Origin: Hexactinellida sp. DTS-2022
Taxonomy: Eukaryota > Porifera > Hexactinellida
Reading direction: 5' to 3'
Assembly: GCA_028753945.1 (NCBI GenBank)
Contig: JAPNXP010000006.1
Coordinates: 868,001-932,000 of the forward strand
DNA length: 64,000 nt
Under the pieces are notes generated by a model that was not told the origin of the DNA, ran no database searches, and was given only the letters and a program-made list of their open reading frames with translations. Below are positions 35,145-45,620 of this stretch, in pieces; position 1 is the first letter of the stretch; each line of letters opens with the position of its first letter. Made by a program: the position numbers and the translations under genes.

Positions 35145-35519
35145 TAGGGCTGAAACGAATATACCGAATATTCGAATATTCATTCGAAATGATTGAACGA
35201 ATATTCGTTCGTTTGGACGAATATTAGATTGAAACGGATATTCGTTAACTAATTTTGGACAACAATAAGACTTTTGTATAGCTTAGAGATATCGTAAATA
35301 TAAATTCCCACTTAAACTAGCTGATTATTAGTTAACTTGTGTATAATACACTTTGTAACTATTTATACCATTCTAACATTATCAAAAACCTATTTTCCAA
35401 TGTATTTTGTCTCTAGAAATTGATTTAATGCTTAGTCATCCAAACGAACGAATATTCGAATATTCGTTCGTTTAGAAAAAGTTTCGTTCGTTACATTTCG
35501 AATATTCGTTTCAGCCCTA
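35145..35519. mobile_element. hAT-type MITE with perfect 8-bp target duplication
   Basis: The 375-bp element starts TAGGGCTGAAACGAATAT and ends CGTTTCAGCCCTA. It is flanked by CTTTTAAC at 35137-35144 and 35520-35527. The subterminal arms are rich in GAATATTCG palindromes. It is non-coding, and its removal rejoins the host SINE-like repeat. Confidence 0.8.
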
Positions 35520-35814
35520 CTTTTAACTTGTTCACCTCTAATACCCATTGGAACTTGGAAGCTGCCTTCTGGGTTCATTAAGAATTGTTGATGTTTTGTT
35601 TACCGATTAGTGTAAAAAAAAAAATTCTTTTAGAAATATATAAAGCGAAATTCGAAATGAGCATACTTGTTTACCTATAATACCCGTTGAAAGCTAGCTT
35701 CGAGGTTGATTTGAAATTTCATCAACTTGTTTACCTATTTTTGTAAACAATAAATATTCATATTATAAATATATAAATGCGAAATTCGAAATCAGCAGAC
35801 TTGTTTACCTACTA

Positions 35815-36001
35815 CAGTAGAGCCTCTGAACAACGGACACCTTGGGACCGGAACCGTTGTCCGTTATTTAGAGGTTGTCCGCTATTTAGAGGTTGCTTTT
35901 CTATTAGACATATGCTAAATAAATAAATCCGTGCCACGAGGGTTGCCCGTTATTTAGAGGTTGTCCGTTATTTGGAGTGTCCGTTATGGGAGGCTCCACT
36001 G
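35815..36001. repeat. TA-flanked MITE (CAGTRGAGCCTC family)
   Basis: The left CAGTAGAGCCTCTGAACAAC and the right GTTATGGGAGGCTCCACTG are inverted, with TA on each side (35813-35814 and 36002-36003). The interior repeats CCGTTATTTAGAGGTTG several times. It is nested in the SINE-like repeat. Confidence 0.7.
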
Positions 36002-36060
36002 TATAACATTTGGAAGTTAGTCTTTATTTCAATCCGAAATGCGATTTCTGTTCCCCCACC

Positions 36061-36860
36061 CATGGCCTACTTAATATACGGCCGGGTGTCACCGAGAAGG
36101 CCAAAAAAATGGAAGGCCAGTTTATAAATTTCATTCTAGGATAAACTATACCTCCTATTGTTGTTATTTGGGTTGTATATGGGTAATCAACCATTGCGAG
36201 TCCATTAGAACCACTTTTGAGAATCTCAGATTTGTGGTTAAGCTATTTAGGCGCCATTTAATGATGACACCACAAATATACAAAAATATACAATTCGAGT
36301 CTAAAGAACTACAAGAAAATGAATATAATTGCTAATATACTTAGAATACATTTTCCGAATATAGAATAAGAATGAAATTCAATGAATATATATAAACCAG
36401 CAATTATATACGTTTTATGGACGGAAATAGTAAGTTGTAAGCCGGATAATACTTGTATTCTAGCATGTGGTTGCTTTTTAATTTTTTAAAATTTTAGAAT
36501 GTCGCCATTTTGTGATTTAGTAGCCTTTGGGGTATGAAATATATCCCTATTTTAGTATTCCTATTATAAAATTATTAGAAAGTAGGAAGTAACTGAAAAT
36601 TATGATATTTGTAATTTATTTCATTTTACCAAAATTGTTACCGTCATCATTCAATGGCGCCTAAATAGCTTAACACAAATCTGAGATTCTCATAAGTGGT
36701 TCTAATGGACTCGCAATGGTTGATTACCCATATACAACCCAAATAATAACAATAGGAGGCATAGTTTATCCTATAATGAAATTAGAAACTGGCCTCTTTG
36801 TTTTATGGCCTTCTCGGCGACATATATAGCCGTATATTAAGTAGGCCATGGTAGGCCATG
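36061..36860. mobile_element. foldback element, copy B, upstream of channel copy 3
   Basis: The arms begin CATGGCCTACTTAATATACG and end with its inverse GTAGGCCATG; the last ten bases occur twice at the right end (36841-36860). CCCCACCC flanks both sides (36054-36061 and 36861-36868), consistent with an 8-bp target duplication if the element begins at 36062. The right end is 97 bp before the channel start codon. Confidence 0.8.
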
Positions 36861-36956
36861 CCCCACCCTTTTAATAAAATCCGGACAAACAAACTCACAA
36901 ACAAACACACAACAATCGAGTTTTAATTTTATTGATTTAATTAGCTCTGGTAATAA

Positions 36957-39728
36957 ATGGCAAATCAAGGAGAATATAAACCAATACAAGCAAATGAGGA
37001 TAATACAAACAAAGTTGAAATGTTTGAATCAAGACCCTACCTTAAGAAATTCATCAAAAGAACGTCCCTCAGTGCTGAAATAATTAAATGGAATGAAACG
37101 GTTGAAGAATATGCTGAATATAATCTAGTCATACAGAATTTCAGTATGGACAAGATGAAGAGAATGTTATTAGGTGGAGCGCCCTATTTGTACAAGGTAG
37201 ATGACTGTAACTATCCAATGACGCATACTGCATTCTATTCCCGTACAGATATCATGGAGATAATCCTAGAGAGACATAAGAACGAAGGGACTCCTGATGA
37301 TGATGCTGAATTTCGCCAACAAACATGTGAAGCACTCTACACTGTTTGCACAAACAACTGTGGAGATTTAGCGCGAATACTCCTTCAAGTTGATACGCCA
37401 GTTATACCGAACGCACACTTGAACCAAGCTGCAGAGAATGGCAGTACAGCAGTGCTGGATGAGATAATAACATTCATTCCAGACATAGCAATAAATACAA
37501 TGGACAGAGAAGGGAATACGCCGCTACATAAAGCTGTTGAGAGGAAACACATGCACACCGTCCAATATCTACTCAATCACAGTGCCAATCCAAATCTTGC
37601 AAACTCTTTGGGATACAATTCAGTTCACATGGCATGTCAATACGCTGATGAAAACATTCTCTATCTTCTCACTACGAGAGGTGGTGATGTTAATGCCAGA
37701 GAGCGTAAAGGGAAAACTCCAGTGATGATCGCAGCAGAGAATGGGAAAGACGGTTGCATCCACATTCTAGCAGCAGCCGGAGCTAGCTTAGACCAAAGGG
37801 ACAAACGAGGAAATGCGCCATTGATCGTAGCAGCAAGTCAGGGACACACTAATACGGTTAGAGAATTGATTCTCAATGGTGCTTCATTCGATGTGACAGA
37901 TAACGAGCGATACAACGCACTCGAAAGGGCAATCACAAACAAAAAGGATGGAGCAGCTGCCATCATCATCCGTTTATCACCAGAGAAAGATTACGTCAGC
38001 TATTATTTATTGACAGTGGAAATAAGTTTGTTGAAGATTGTACGCTACCGACTAACTGAAACACTGAAAGCACTGTTGGACAAAATGGTAGTACAAGACG
38101 ATCCTCTCGATTCCTCAAAGGGAATAGTGCGTACTAAATATCTAGATCTAGACACAGACAAGCAAACACCTGAAGATGAAAACTACCAATGCAACAAAAC
38201 ATATCTTCTCCAACGAATAGCAGGGTTAGACAATGAAGACATCGCTTATCATGGAACAATCCGTCTGTATGTTGATGAGAAGATGAATCAGTTCGGAAAT
38301 CGTATAATCGCTATAAAATTACTCTTCTTCACGCTATTCCTTTTTGCGCTGGCTTACTCCCTGATAGTAGCAGCCTATGTCCCTATAGAACTTAACGTGT
38401 ACAAGAGAGACGTGCTGAATCTGATTAGAATACCCACTGACCTGTTTGTGTTGTGCTACTTCCTATTCAATATTCTAACCGAGTCAGTGGAGTTTTTAAG
38501 GGTAACAAGACTAACATTTCGCTATACCCGAGATAAGTCGAAGGATAGAAAGAGAGAGAAAGAACGCCAGGCAACCATAGATTCTGACGATAACAGTGAT
38601 GATCAAGACATTAATCCATCTATACTTAAAACTAATCCAGCCAAACGCTCGATTACCAGTAGGTTGAACGATAACATATTTGTACGTGTCTTCACTGATT
38701 ATTTCAGTGACAAAACCAACTATCTGGATGTACTCGGTCTACTAACACTCTTCATTTTGATAATCCTTCGTCTCACCACTCAACCAACTCAGTGGGTATT
38801 CGCAACCTTAACATTCCTAATAAACGGAGTTAGAATATTCAAGTTAGTAGCACTTCTACCTCGTATCGGTCCATACACTAATGTTATCTACAAAATCCTT
38901 GTCAACGATGTGCCTCTGTTTTCCACGCTTTTCGTCCTCACACTTCTCATCTTTACTGGCGGCTTTTTTATCTCCCTAAGAACTCCCTACACCATTCCAG
39001 GATTCGTTAACGCTTCACTCAATCAAGATAATGAACGCATAAGTGGTGTAGACAATGAAGTGCAGTGGGTGTTCCTATCTGGTCTAAGAGTACTGTTGGA
39101 GGGAAACATATACGAAGGACAATACTTGTTTCGACAACTCAACTGGCTGGCTGCTTCCCTCTACTTAGGATTCCTATTCCTAACCATTGTTGTGTACCTA
39201 AATGTGTTCATTGCTCAGCTATCAGATACCTACGGTATTGTTAGGAAGAACGCAGAACGCACCTATGCGTGGCACAGAATGAACTTCATCGCACAAGTTC
39301 AGAGGACCTCGTTAATGTCAATTTTCATTGACCACAGGAAGAAATACTTTGTCAAAGAGATATCAATCGATAAGGAAAGTCTATTCAAATACTATGGGGT
39401 ACACAGTATTATGGGGTTGAACACGAAAAATTTCACTGAAGATATTGACGTCAAAGGAATGCTCGCTTCCATTCAGAATCAACAGATCGTGGCTCGTCAG
39501 ACTCACGAAATATCCCAGTCAACCAACACAGCCGGACCTCCAGCCCAGCTGCCTCCGCCCCCTCAACAGGAAGAGTCCCAGTCCCAACAGATACAGGAGC
39601 TGAGTGGGAGGATAGACCAGCTGCTGGCAGAGATGAGACAGAAGGACGCTCTGCTTGAGGAACGCTTGGAGAAGTCCAATCAAGCCTTGTTAGGGATGAT
39701 TGAAGAAAAATTTAGAGAACTGAAATAA
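36957..39728 (+). CDS. ankyrin-repeat TRP-like cation channel, copy 3 (intact)
   Basis: A 923-residue intronless protein with the same plan as copy 2. Ankyrin repeats are at 150-345, S1 447-473, S2 487-515, a charged linker 520-570, S3 585-606, S4 612-634, S5 652-675, pore 703-718, S6 729-758, Pro/Gln-rich patch 858-875 and coiled coil 876-923. Differences from copy 2 concentrate in the first 60 residues, the S1-S2 region and the S2-S3 linker; the ankyrin and pore-to-end blocks are almost unchanged even at silent sites. The upstream 1.9 kb is entirely repeat DNA, so the promoter lies within or very close to it. The ATG context (AATAAATGGC) supports the start. Confidence 0.88.
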   Translation: MANQGEYKPIQANEDNTNKVEMFESRPYLKKFIKRTSLSAEIIKWNETVEEYAEYNLVIQNFSMDKMKRMLLGGAPYLYKVDDCNYPMTHTAFYSRTDIMEIILERHKNEGTPDDDAEFRQQTCEALYTVCTNNCGDLARILLQVDTPVIPNAHLNQAAENGSTAVLDEIITFIPDIAINTMDREGNTPLHKAVERKHMHTVQYLLNHSANPNLANSLGYNSVHMACQYADENILYLLTTRGGDVNARERKGKTPVMIAAENGKDGCIHILAAAGASLDQRDKRGNAPLIVAASQGHTNTVRELILNGASFDVTDNERYNALERAITNKKDGAAAIIIRLSPEKDYVSYYLLTVEISLLKIVRYRLTETLKALLDKMVVQDDPLDSSKGIVRTKYLDLDTDKQTPEDENYQCNKTYLLQRIAGLDNEDIAYHGTIRLYVDEKMNQFGNRIIAIKLLFFTLFLFALAYSLIVAAYVPIELNVYKRDVLNLIRIPTDLFVLCYFLFNILTESVEFLRVTRLTFRYTRDKSKDRKREKERQATIDSDDNSDDQDINPSILKTNPAKRSITSRLNDNIFVRVFTDYFSDKTNYLDVLGLLTLFILIILRLTTQPTQWVFATLTFLINGVRIFKLVALLPRIGPYTNVIYKILVNDVPLFSTLFVLTLLIFTGGFFISLRTPYTIPGFVNASLNQDNERISGVDNEVQWVFLSGLRVLLEGNIYEGQYLFRQLNWLAASLYLGFLFLTIVVYLNVFIAQLSDTYGIVRKNAERTYAWHRMNFIAQVQRTSLMSIFIDHRKKYFVKEISIDKESLFKYYGVHSIMGLNTKNFTEDIDVKGMLASIQNQQIVARQTHEISQSTNTAGPPAQLPPPPQQEESQSQQIQELSGRIDQLLAEMRQKDALLEERLEKSNQALLGMIEEKFRELK

Positions 39729-40298
39729 CTATGTCCCATGAATGTATCTATGGAACAAAGCACTTCCTTCTCACGAATTATTATTTATTTTGCAATCTTA
39801 ACTCACTTACATTAACTAGAATCTCTATTTAACCATGCATTTATTTATTCATTTATTTTCTCATTCCATATTACAATTCTCTTTCTTCTATGGCGTTCAA
39901 AGGTTACTAAATACTTCCAAAGGGTGTGGCTAACCTGTATATTATACAGCCAATTGTCGCGCTCCTGGATAATTCCTTGTGAAAACCAATGTGTAACAAC
40001 CCCTATGCACAGTAACACGAATACATTGATAATTTATTTCTCACAGTCAAAGTACAATCACTATGGTCCAGGCGTATGCGACGCGCCTCCAGGCGCGTAA
40101 TTTCAAAATAGAACTTTTCTAGGCGCGCGAAAATCGAGAAATGCTCCCATAGACGCAATACAAATTGAGCATTTTGGGCGCGTGTGAGCGAGCTCAATCT
40201 TAATCTAGGCGCGCGGGAAATTTTTCCTGGATGAAAGCCTGGTCTGAGGGTAGTTAGTCCCAATTAAAGCGGAAACAACTATTTATTATAGTTGTTTT
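39729..40298. other. intergenic with a MULE-type MITE copy
   Basis: AT-rich spacer followed at about 40063-40240 by a copy of the GGTTTCATCCAGG family (right end CCTGGATGAAAGCCT; interior GGCGCGTAATTTCAAAAT and GCGCGAAAATCGAGAAATG), related to the element at 46406. The open frame on the - strand at 40003-40263 is this repeat, not a gene. Confidence 0.5.
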
Positions 40299-41024
40299 CG
40301 AAAAAATAGAAGGCCAGTTTATAAATTTCATTCTAGGATAAACTATGCCTCCTATTGTTATTAATGTGTTGTATATGGGGTAATCAATCATTGCGAGTAC
40401 AATGGAACCACTTTTGAGAATCTGAGATTTGTGGTTAAGCTTTTAGGCGCCATTTAATGATGACACCACAAATATACTATATATACAATTCGAGTCTAAA
40501 AGAACTACGAAAAATGAAGATATTTTGCAATATGCTTAGAATTCATTATGAGAATGAATATATATAAAGTATTATAAACTGGCAAATATATACGTTTTAT
40601 GGACGAAAATATTAAGTTGTAACTCGGATCCACTTGTATTTTAGCATGTGGTTGCTTTATAATTTGTATAATTTTTTAGAATGTCGCCATTTTGTGATTT
40701 AGTAGCCTTTGGTGTGTGAAATAAATCCCTATTTTAGTATTCCTGTTATACAATTATTATAAGTAGGAAGAAAATGAAATTTATGATATTTGAAAAAAAT
40801 TCATTTTACCATAAAAGTTACTGTCACCATGAAAAGGCGCCTAAACAGTTCAACCACAAATCTGAGATTCTCAAAAGTAGTTCCATTGGACTCGCAATGG
40901 TTGATTACCCCATATGCAACCAAAATAATAACAATAGGAGGCATAGTTTATCCTAGAACAAAATTTATAAACTGGCCTTCTATTTTTTGGCCTTTTCGGT
41001 GACACACACGGCCGTATAGGCCAT
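40299..41024. mobile_element. foldback element, copy C, truncated ends
   Basis: Same arms as the other foldbacks: AATAGAAGGCCAGTTTATAA on the left, then GGCGCC and the inverse, ending CACACGGCCGTATAGGCCAT. The outer left end is missing and the right end is shortened. It lies between channel copy 3 and the 3' end of the opposite-strand copy 4. A pogo-like scrap follows at about 41026-41178. Confidence 0.7.
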
Positions 41025-41356
41025 TTCTTGATTCAACAACGGATAAGGCGAAATATCAGTTAAGGAGTACAAAGTTTAATTCCTTAGCCTATAAATGCAT
41101 GCAGCGACTACGGTTAATAGGAATTTCTGGATAATACGTACAGATTTCGACGGTTCCCTGGTGTTTATTAACGAGCTACAATTCGTAATGTATAAAATAA
41201 TATATTTACTAGATATATTAATAAATAAATAAAGAGATATAAAATAATAGTTAGAATATTCGAAATCTACGGAAAAGTATAAATTATATAGAAAAGTGAT
41301 CTACTGATATGCTGGCCTAAGAAAATACAAAACAAGAGTTATTTTAAGATTAAATA

Positions 41357-44122
41357 TTAAATCGGACGTTTAGTTATTTTAGAGAGTTTCTCATCAAGAA
41401 TCCGAGATATTTTCTGTTCCAAACGCGTGTCTCTTTCTCGCAACAATTGCAATATTTGAGAAACGCGGGCATTCAATTCACTTATATTTTGTGAATCCTC
41501 CTTTACGGGATCAGTTGATTGTTTAGCAGCACTAGACTTGAGGGAAAAAGCTCTAGCTACTTCCTGTGTCTTCCTAGTAACTGTTTGGTGAGATTGTATT
41601 GTAGTTAGCATTGTCTTAACATCAACATCATCAGTGAAATTCTTAATATTCAAATCACTGATGTGAAATACTGAATAGTAGTGGAACAATTCATATTTAT
41701 TAATACGCACTTCGCTAATGAAAAACCTTTTCCTAAAATCAATAAAAAGCGACAAAAGTGATGTTCTCTGTACTTGAACGATGAAATTAAGTCTTTGCCA
41801 AGCGTACGTTCTCTCAGCATTAAGTTTGACCCGTCCATACGTATCAGACAACTGGGCAATAAACACATTTAACAAGACAACCACAGTCATGAATAGGAAT
41901 GCTAAATATATCACAGCTGCTAGCCAGTTAAGCTGGTTATATAAATACTCATCTTGATATACATTACCTTCTAGGAGTACTCTCAAGCCTGAAAGCAATA
42001 CCCAGTATATGTTATTATCAACCCCGAGTGTACGCTGTGTATCTTGAATGAGAGAGGCATTACGAAACCCTTCTAATGTATAGGGAGTTCGTAAAGATAC
42101 AAAGTAACTCCCTGTGAATATCATCAGTGTTAATAGGAAGAGACTTGAGAAAAGTGGAACATCTTTGACAAGTATTTTATAAATTGTAGTTGCATACGGT
42201 CCGAGATGAGGTATCAGTACTATGAACTTGAATATGCGAAGTGCGTTTATGAAGAATGTTATTGTAGCGAATACCCATTGAACTGGTTGAGCCGTAGCAC
42301 GCAATACGATGAGAATAACAAGTGTTAATAGCCCGAGTAAATCTAGGATGTTAAATTTATCCGTGAAATAATCTGTAATAACGCGAATAATAAAGAAGTC
42401 ATTGAGACGGCTAGAAAATTTACGCATTTGTTTTTCGTTTTCTGACAAATTTGACACTTCATAGTAATCGTCTTCATTCACAAAATCTGACAGATTTTCC
42501 ACTGTTAAGTCTCGTTGCCGTGCTTTCTTCTGTTCCTTCCTCTTGTCGCGTAAATAGTTATAAGTCAGTAGCAAGATACGAAAGAACTCCACGGATTCAG
42601 TGAACAGATTGGCTAATAGGAAAATAACAACATACGCATCTGTAACTATTCTCGCGAGATTAACTCCACCAATAAGGTAGCTACTTAGTACTGGGGTTCG
42701 CACGAATGATGCCTGTATAAGCGAATAGGCCAGAGCCAATAGAAACATAATGTACATAAATAACCTCACACCTATCAACAGATTACCGAATTTCGCCATT
42801 TTCTTATCAACAAGCAGTCGGATAGTGCCATGATAAGCCAACTCTTCATTCTCCATTTCAGACAAGCGTTGAAGGAAGAAAGTCCTATTAGAAGCATAGT
42901 TGTCATCTTCAGGAGTACAATTTTCAGTGTCGATATCCAAATACTTTGTCAGCACTACTCCTCTGTTGGTATGAGACTTATCGTCTTGTATCACCATTCG
43001 ATCCAATAGAGCCTGTAGCGTTTCAGTTAAACGGAGACTAATCGAACGGAAGATATGTATTTCTATAGTTTGGAGGTAAACAGATAGAAAGTCAAAACTC
43101 GGTTCTAACCGTATGTACATAGCAGCTGATAAATCCTTCCTATTCTGAATTGCTCGCTCGAGACAGTTGTACCTATCTCGGTCTGTCACTTCATGAGACG
43201 CGCCATTAAGCATCAGTTCTTTAAGAGTAGACGCGTGCCCGTTTTTAGCAGCGGATATAAGAGCCACGTTTCCATGATTATCTCTCCAATCGAGGTCAGC
43301 ACCTGCGCCTGCTAAAATATGAATAACGCCCGCCTTTCCGTGTTCTCCGGCTATTAGGGTTGGGGTTTTCCCGTGTTTATCTCTCGCATTAACGTCCGCA
43401 CCTCTCAGCGTAAGCAGATACACTGCGTCCTCATCTGCATGCTCACAGGCCAAATGCAATGCAGTGGAACCGCTGTGATTTGGCTTGTTCGGATCAGCCT
43501 TCTTGTCTAGCAGATATTTAATGGTGTGAGTGAAACCTCTTTCAGTTGCATAGTGCAGTGGCGTGTTGCCGCGTATATCATCCGTGTTAAGGTCGATTGA
43601 CGGCATTATTGATAATATCTCCTCTAGAACCACCCAGCTGCCATTTTTCGCGGCTTCATGCGGATGCTTAGTCACTGACACTTGTGTACCGCTTTGTAGC
43701 AACATTTTCGCTATTTCTGCGGAATTTGACTGGCAAACCTGTTCTAATGCGAGAGAAGTTTGTAAATTAAACTCGAGCTCATCTTCTGGTGTTTTCTCAT
43801 GCTTGTGTCTTTCTAGAATAATCTCCATTATATCGCTACGGCTGTAGAATGCACAATGGGCTATGGCGTACTTGTATTCATCCAGTTTGTACAAATAAGG
43901 TGCTCCTCCTAAAATCATCTGCTTCAACTTATCAATGTTACAATTCTCCAACACATTATCCAGTTCCAGATAATCTGCCTTAGAGCCAGTCCATTGTATG
44001 CTCTTTTTAGCGAATTTCTTATCCAAAAACCGGGAAAGATACGGTTTAATAGGAGTCTTCTCTTTGGGAAAATCTGCTAACATTTCGTTAACAAAAACAT
44101 CTCCTTTCTCTGGTGACGTCAT
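41357..44122 (-). CDS. ankyrin-repeat TRP-like cation channel, copy 4, divergent and inverted
   Basis: A 921-residue intact intronless protein with the same domain order as copies 1-3 but clear divergence throughout. Ankyrin: GNTPLHYATERGFTHTI, GSTALHLACEHADED, GKTPTLIAGEHGKAG. S3: NILDLLGLLTLVILIVL. Pore: VLLSGLRVLLEGN. S6: LLNVFIAQLSDTYG. A coiled-coil end stretches from QNISELNARVSQILQLL to DEKLSKITK, with no Pro/Gln patch. Conservation of the pore helix, S6 and the RTYAWQRLNFIVQVQRTSL segment after S6 marks the functional core. It lies tail-to-tail with copy 3. It is the older duplicate and shows no sign of sequence exchange with the others. Confidence 0.88.
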   Translation of the reverse strand: MTSPEKGDVFVNEMLADFPKEKTPIKPYLSRFLDKKFAKKSIQWTGSKADYLELDNVLENCNIDKLKQMILGGAPYLYKLDEYKYAIAHCAFYSRSDIMEIILERHKHEKTPEDELEFNLQTSLALEQVCQSNSAEIAKMLLQSGTQVSVTKHPHEAAKNGSWVVLEEILSIMPSIDLNTDDIRGNTPLHYATERGFTHTIKYLLDKKADPNKPNHSGSTALHLACEHADEDAVYLLTLRGADVNARDKHGKTPTLIAGEHGKAGVIHILAGAGADLDWRDNHGNVALISAAKNGHASTLKELMLNGASHEVTDRDRYNCLERAIQNRKDLSAAMYIRLEPSFDFLSVYLQTIEIHIFRSISLRLTETLQALLDRMVIQDDKSHTNRGVVLTKYLDIDTENCTPEDDNYASNRTFFLQRLSEMENEELAYHGTIRLLVDKKMAKFGNLLIGVRLFMYIMFLLALAYSLIQASFVRTPVLSSYLIGGVNLARIVTDAYVVIFLLANLFTESVEFFRILLLTYNYLRDKRKEQKKARQRDLTVENLSDFVNEDDYYEVSNLSENEKQMRKFSSRLNDFFIIRVITDYFTDKFNILDLLGLLTLVILIVLRATAQPVQWVFATITFFINALRIFKFIVLIPHLGPYATTIYKILVKDVPLFSSLFLLTLMIFTGSYFVSLRTPYTLEGFRNASLIQDTQRTLGVDNNIYWVLLSGLRVLLEGNVYQDEYLYNQLNWLAAVIYLAFLFMTVVVLLNVFIAQLSDTYGRVKLNAERTYAWQRLNFIVQVQRTSLLSLFIDFRKRFFISEVRINKYELFHYYSVFHISDLNIKNFTDDVDVKTMLTTIQSHQTVTRKTQEVARAFSLKSSAAKQSTDPVKEDSQNISELNARVSQILQLLRERDTRLEQKISRILDEKLSKITKRPI

Positions 44123-44240
44123 CTTAGAGAATCGCTAATTACCATTAAATTATCATAATAGAGTTAAAATGTTATAGTCAATTATTCATATATTAGCAGT
44201 GAGTGGTTTTTCACCAATTAATTAATGCCTCCTTAAAAAG

Positions 44241-45180
44241 CCGTCAAACGTTACGTAACGCTTCCAAAGGGGTGGTTCATGGCCTACTTAATATACGGCC
44301 GTGTATGTCACCGAGAAGGCCAAAAAAATAGAAGGCCAGTTTATAAATTTAATTATAGGATAAACTATGCCTCCTATTGTTATTATTTGGGTTGTATGTG
44401 GGGTAATCAACCATTGCGAGTCCAATGGAACCACTTTTGAGAATCTCAGATTTGTGGTTATGCTGTTTAGGCGCCATTTCATGGTGACGGTAACAATTTA
44501 TGGTAAAATTAAAAAAAATTCAAATATCTTAAATTTCATTTTCTTCCTACTTTCTAATAATTATATAATAGGAATACTCCATAGGGATATATTTCATACC
44601 CCAAAGGCTACTAAATCACAAAATGGCGACATACTAAAAATTTAAAAAAATTATAAAGCAACCACATGCTAAATTACAACTAACATCCGAGTTACAACTT
44701 ACTATTTTCGTCCATAAAACGTATATAATTGCTGGTTTATACATATTCATACACATTATATATTCGGAAAATGTAAACTAAGTATATTAGCAAATTATCT
44801 TAATTTTATCGTAGTTCTTTAGACTCTAATTGTAAATTTTGTATATTTGTGGTGTCATCATTAAATGGCGCCTAAACAGCTTAACCACAAATCTGAAATT
44901 CTCAAAAGTGGTTCCATTGGACTCGCAATGGTTGATTACCCCATATACAACCCAAATAATAACAATAGGAGGCATAGTTTATCCTATAATTAAATTTATA
45001 AACTGGCCTTCTATTTTTTTGGCCTTCTCGGTGACATACACGGCCGTATATTAAGTAGGCCATGGGTCAGGTTAACCAATGTATAACAAACCAAAATTTC
45101 TATATTACAAAATGGATAAACAGCGTGACAAAGGAGGGGATATCTAACTTTCTGGAATTTTGCGTTACGTACCGTTTGAC
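44241..45180. repeat. outer inverted-repeat element carrying a foldback
   Basis: GTCAAACGTTACGTAACGC at 44243-44261 has an inverted partner GCGTTACGTACCGTTTGAC at 45162-45180. Nearly everything between is the foldback at 44279-45063, so a small TIR element (about 155 bp without it) was probably hit by the foldback. Confidence 0.5.
44279..45063. mobile_element. foldback element, copy D, upstream of channel copy 4
   Basis: The most complete copy: arms of about 210 bp beginning ATGGCCTACTTAATATACGG and ending with the inverse GTATATTAAGTAGGCCAT, both containing GAGAAGGCC, CTCCTATTGTTATTATTTGG and TTTAGGCGCCATTT. A central AT-rich spacer of about 360 bp holds no ORF of note. It starts 157 bp upstream of the copy 4 start codon (that gene reads leftwards). 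Confidence 0.78.
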
Positions 45181-45259
45181 TCCTTTGCCAAAAATAAATG
45201 AATAGAAACTGTTCAGCACTCCTCTGTTAAGAAAAATCCATAGTACTTTTAGTTAGTTA

Positions 45260-45429
45260 CAGTAAAACCTCGTTAATTATACTTGTACCAACACGGTTAA
45301 TACGGAATTCCGGGTAATACGAACACTATTCAGTCCCCTACAAAGCAAATAACACCGAACAATACGAATTTTGGATATGGCGAACACATTTGACGGTCCC
45401 CTGGTGTACTTATTAGCGAAGTTATACTG
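45260..45429. repeat. pogo-like MITE (TA-flanked)
   Basis: CAGTAAAACCTCGTTAATTA on the left and ATTAGCGAAGTTATACTG on the right, with TA outside both. The interior has GGTTAATACGGAATTCCGG and GACGGTCCCCTGG as in other family members. 170 bp. Confidence 0.65.
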
Positions 45430-45620
45430 TATTTGGGGAAGCTGTATTTGTCCGAATTATTGAGTTGTTGTTTGTCTGAATACTCAGTTAGGACAAATGC
45501 ATCACCCTTAGAAAAACAATATAGCAACAAAATAATTTAATGATAAACTCAAAAGAAAATAAGATTGCCAATAATTAAATAGATCTATTAAATGAAAAAA
45601 TAACATTTTAAGTGACAAGT

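Larger units (their letters stand above)
34999..36925 (+). repeat. SINE-like repeat split by three nested insertions
   Basis: The family order (head GAGCCCTTCGGTCTCGG, hairpin ACGGCCGCTATGCGGCC, body, CCGGACAAAC tail, CAATCGAGTTTT) is complete but interrupted. Family pieces are 34999-35144, 35528-35812, 36004-36061 and 36861-36925. Between them lie a hAT-type MITE (35145-35519), a TA-flanked MITE (35815-36001) and a foldback (36061-36860). The end is 31 bp before the ATG of channel copy 3. Confidence 0.7.
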
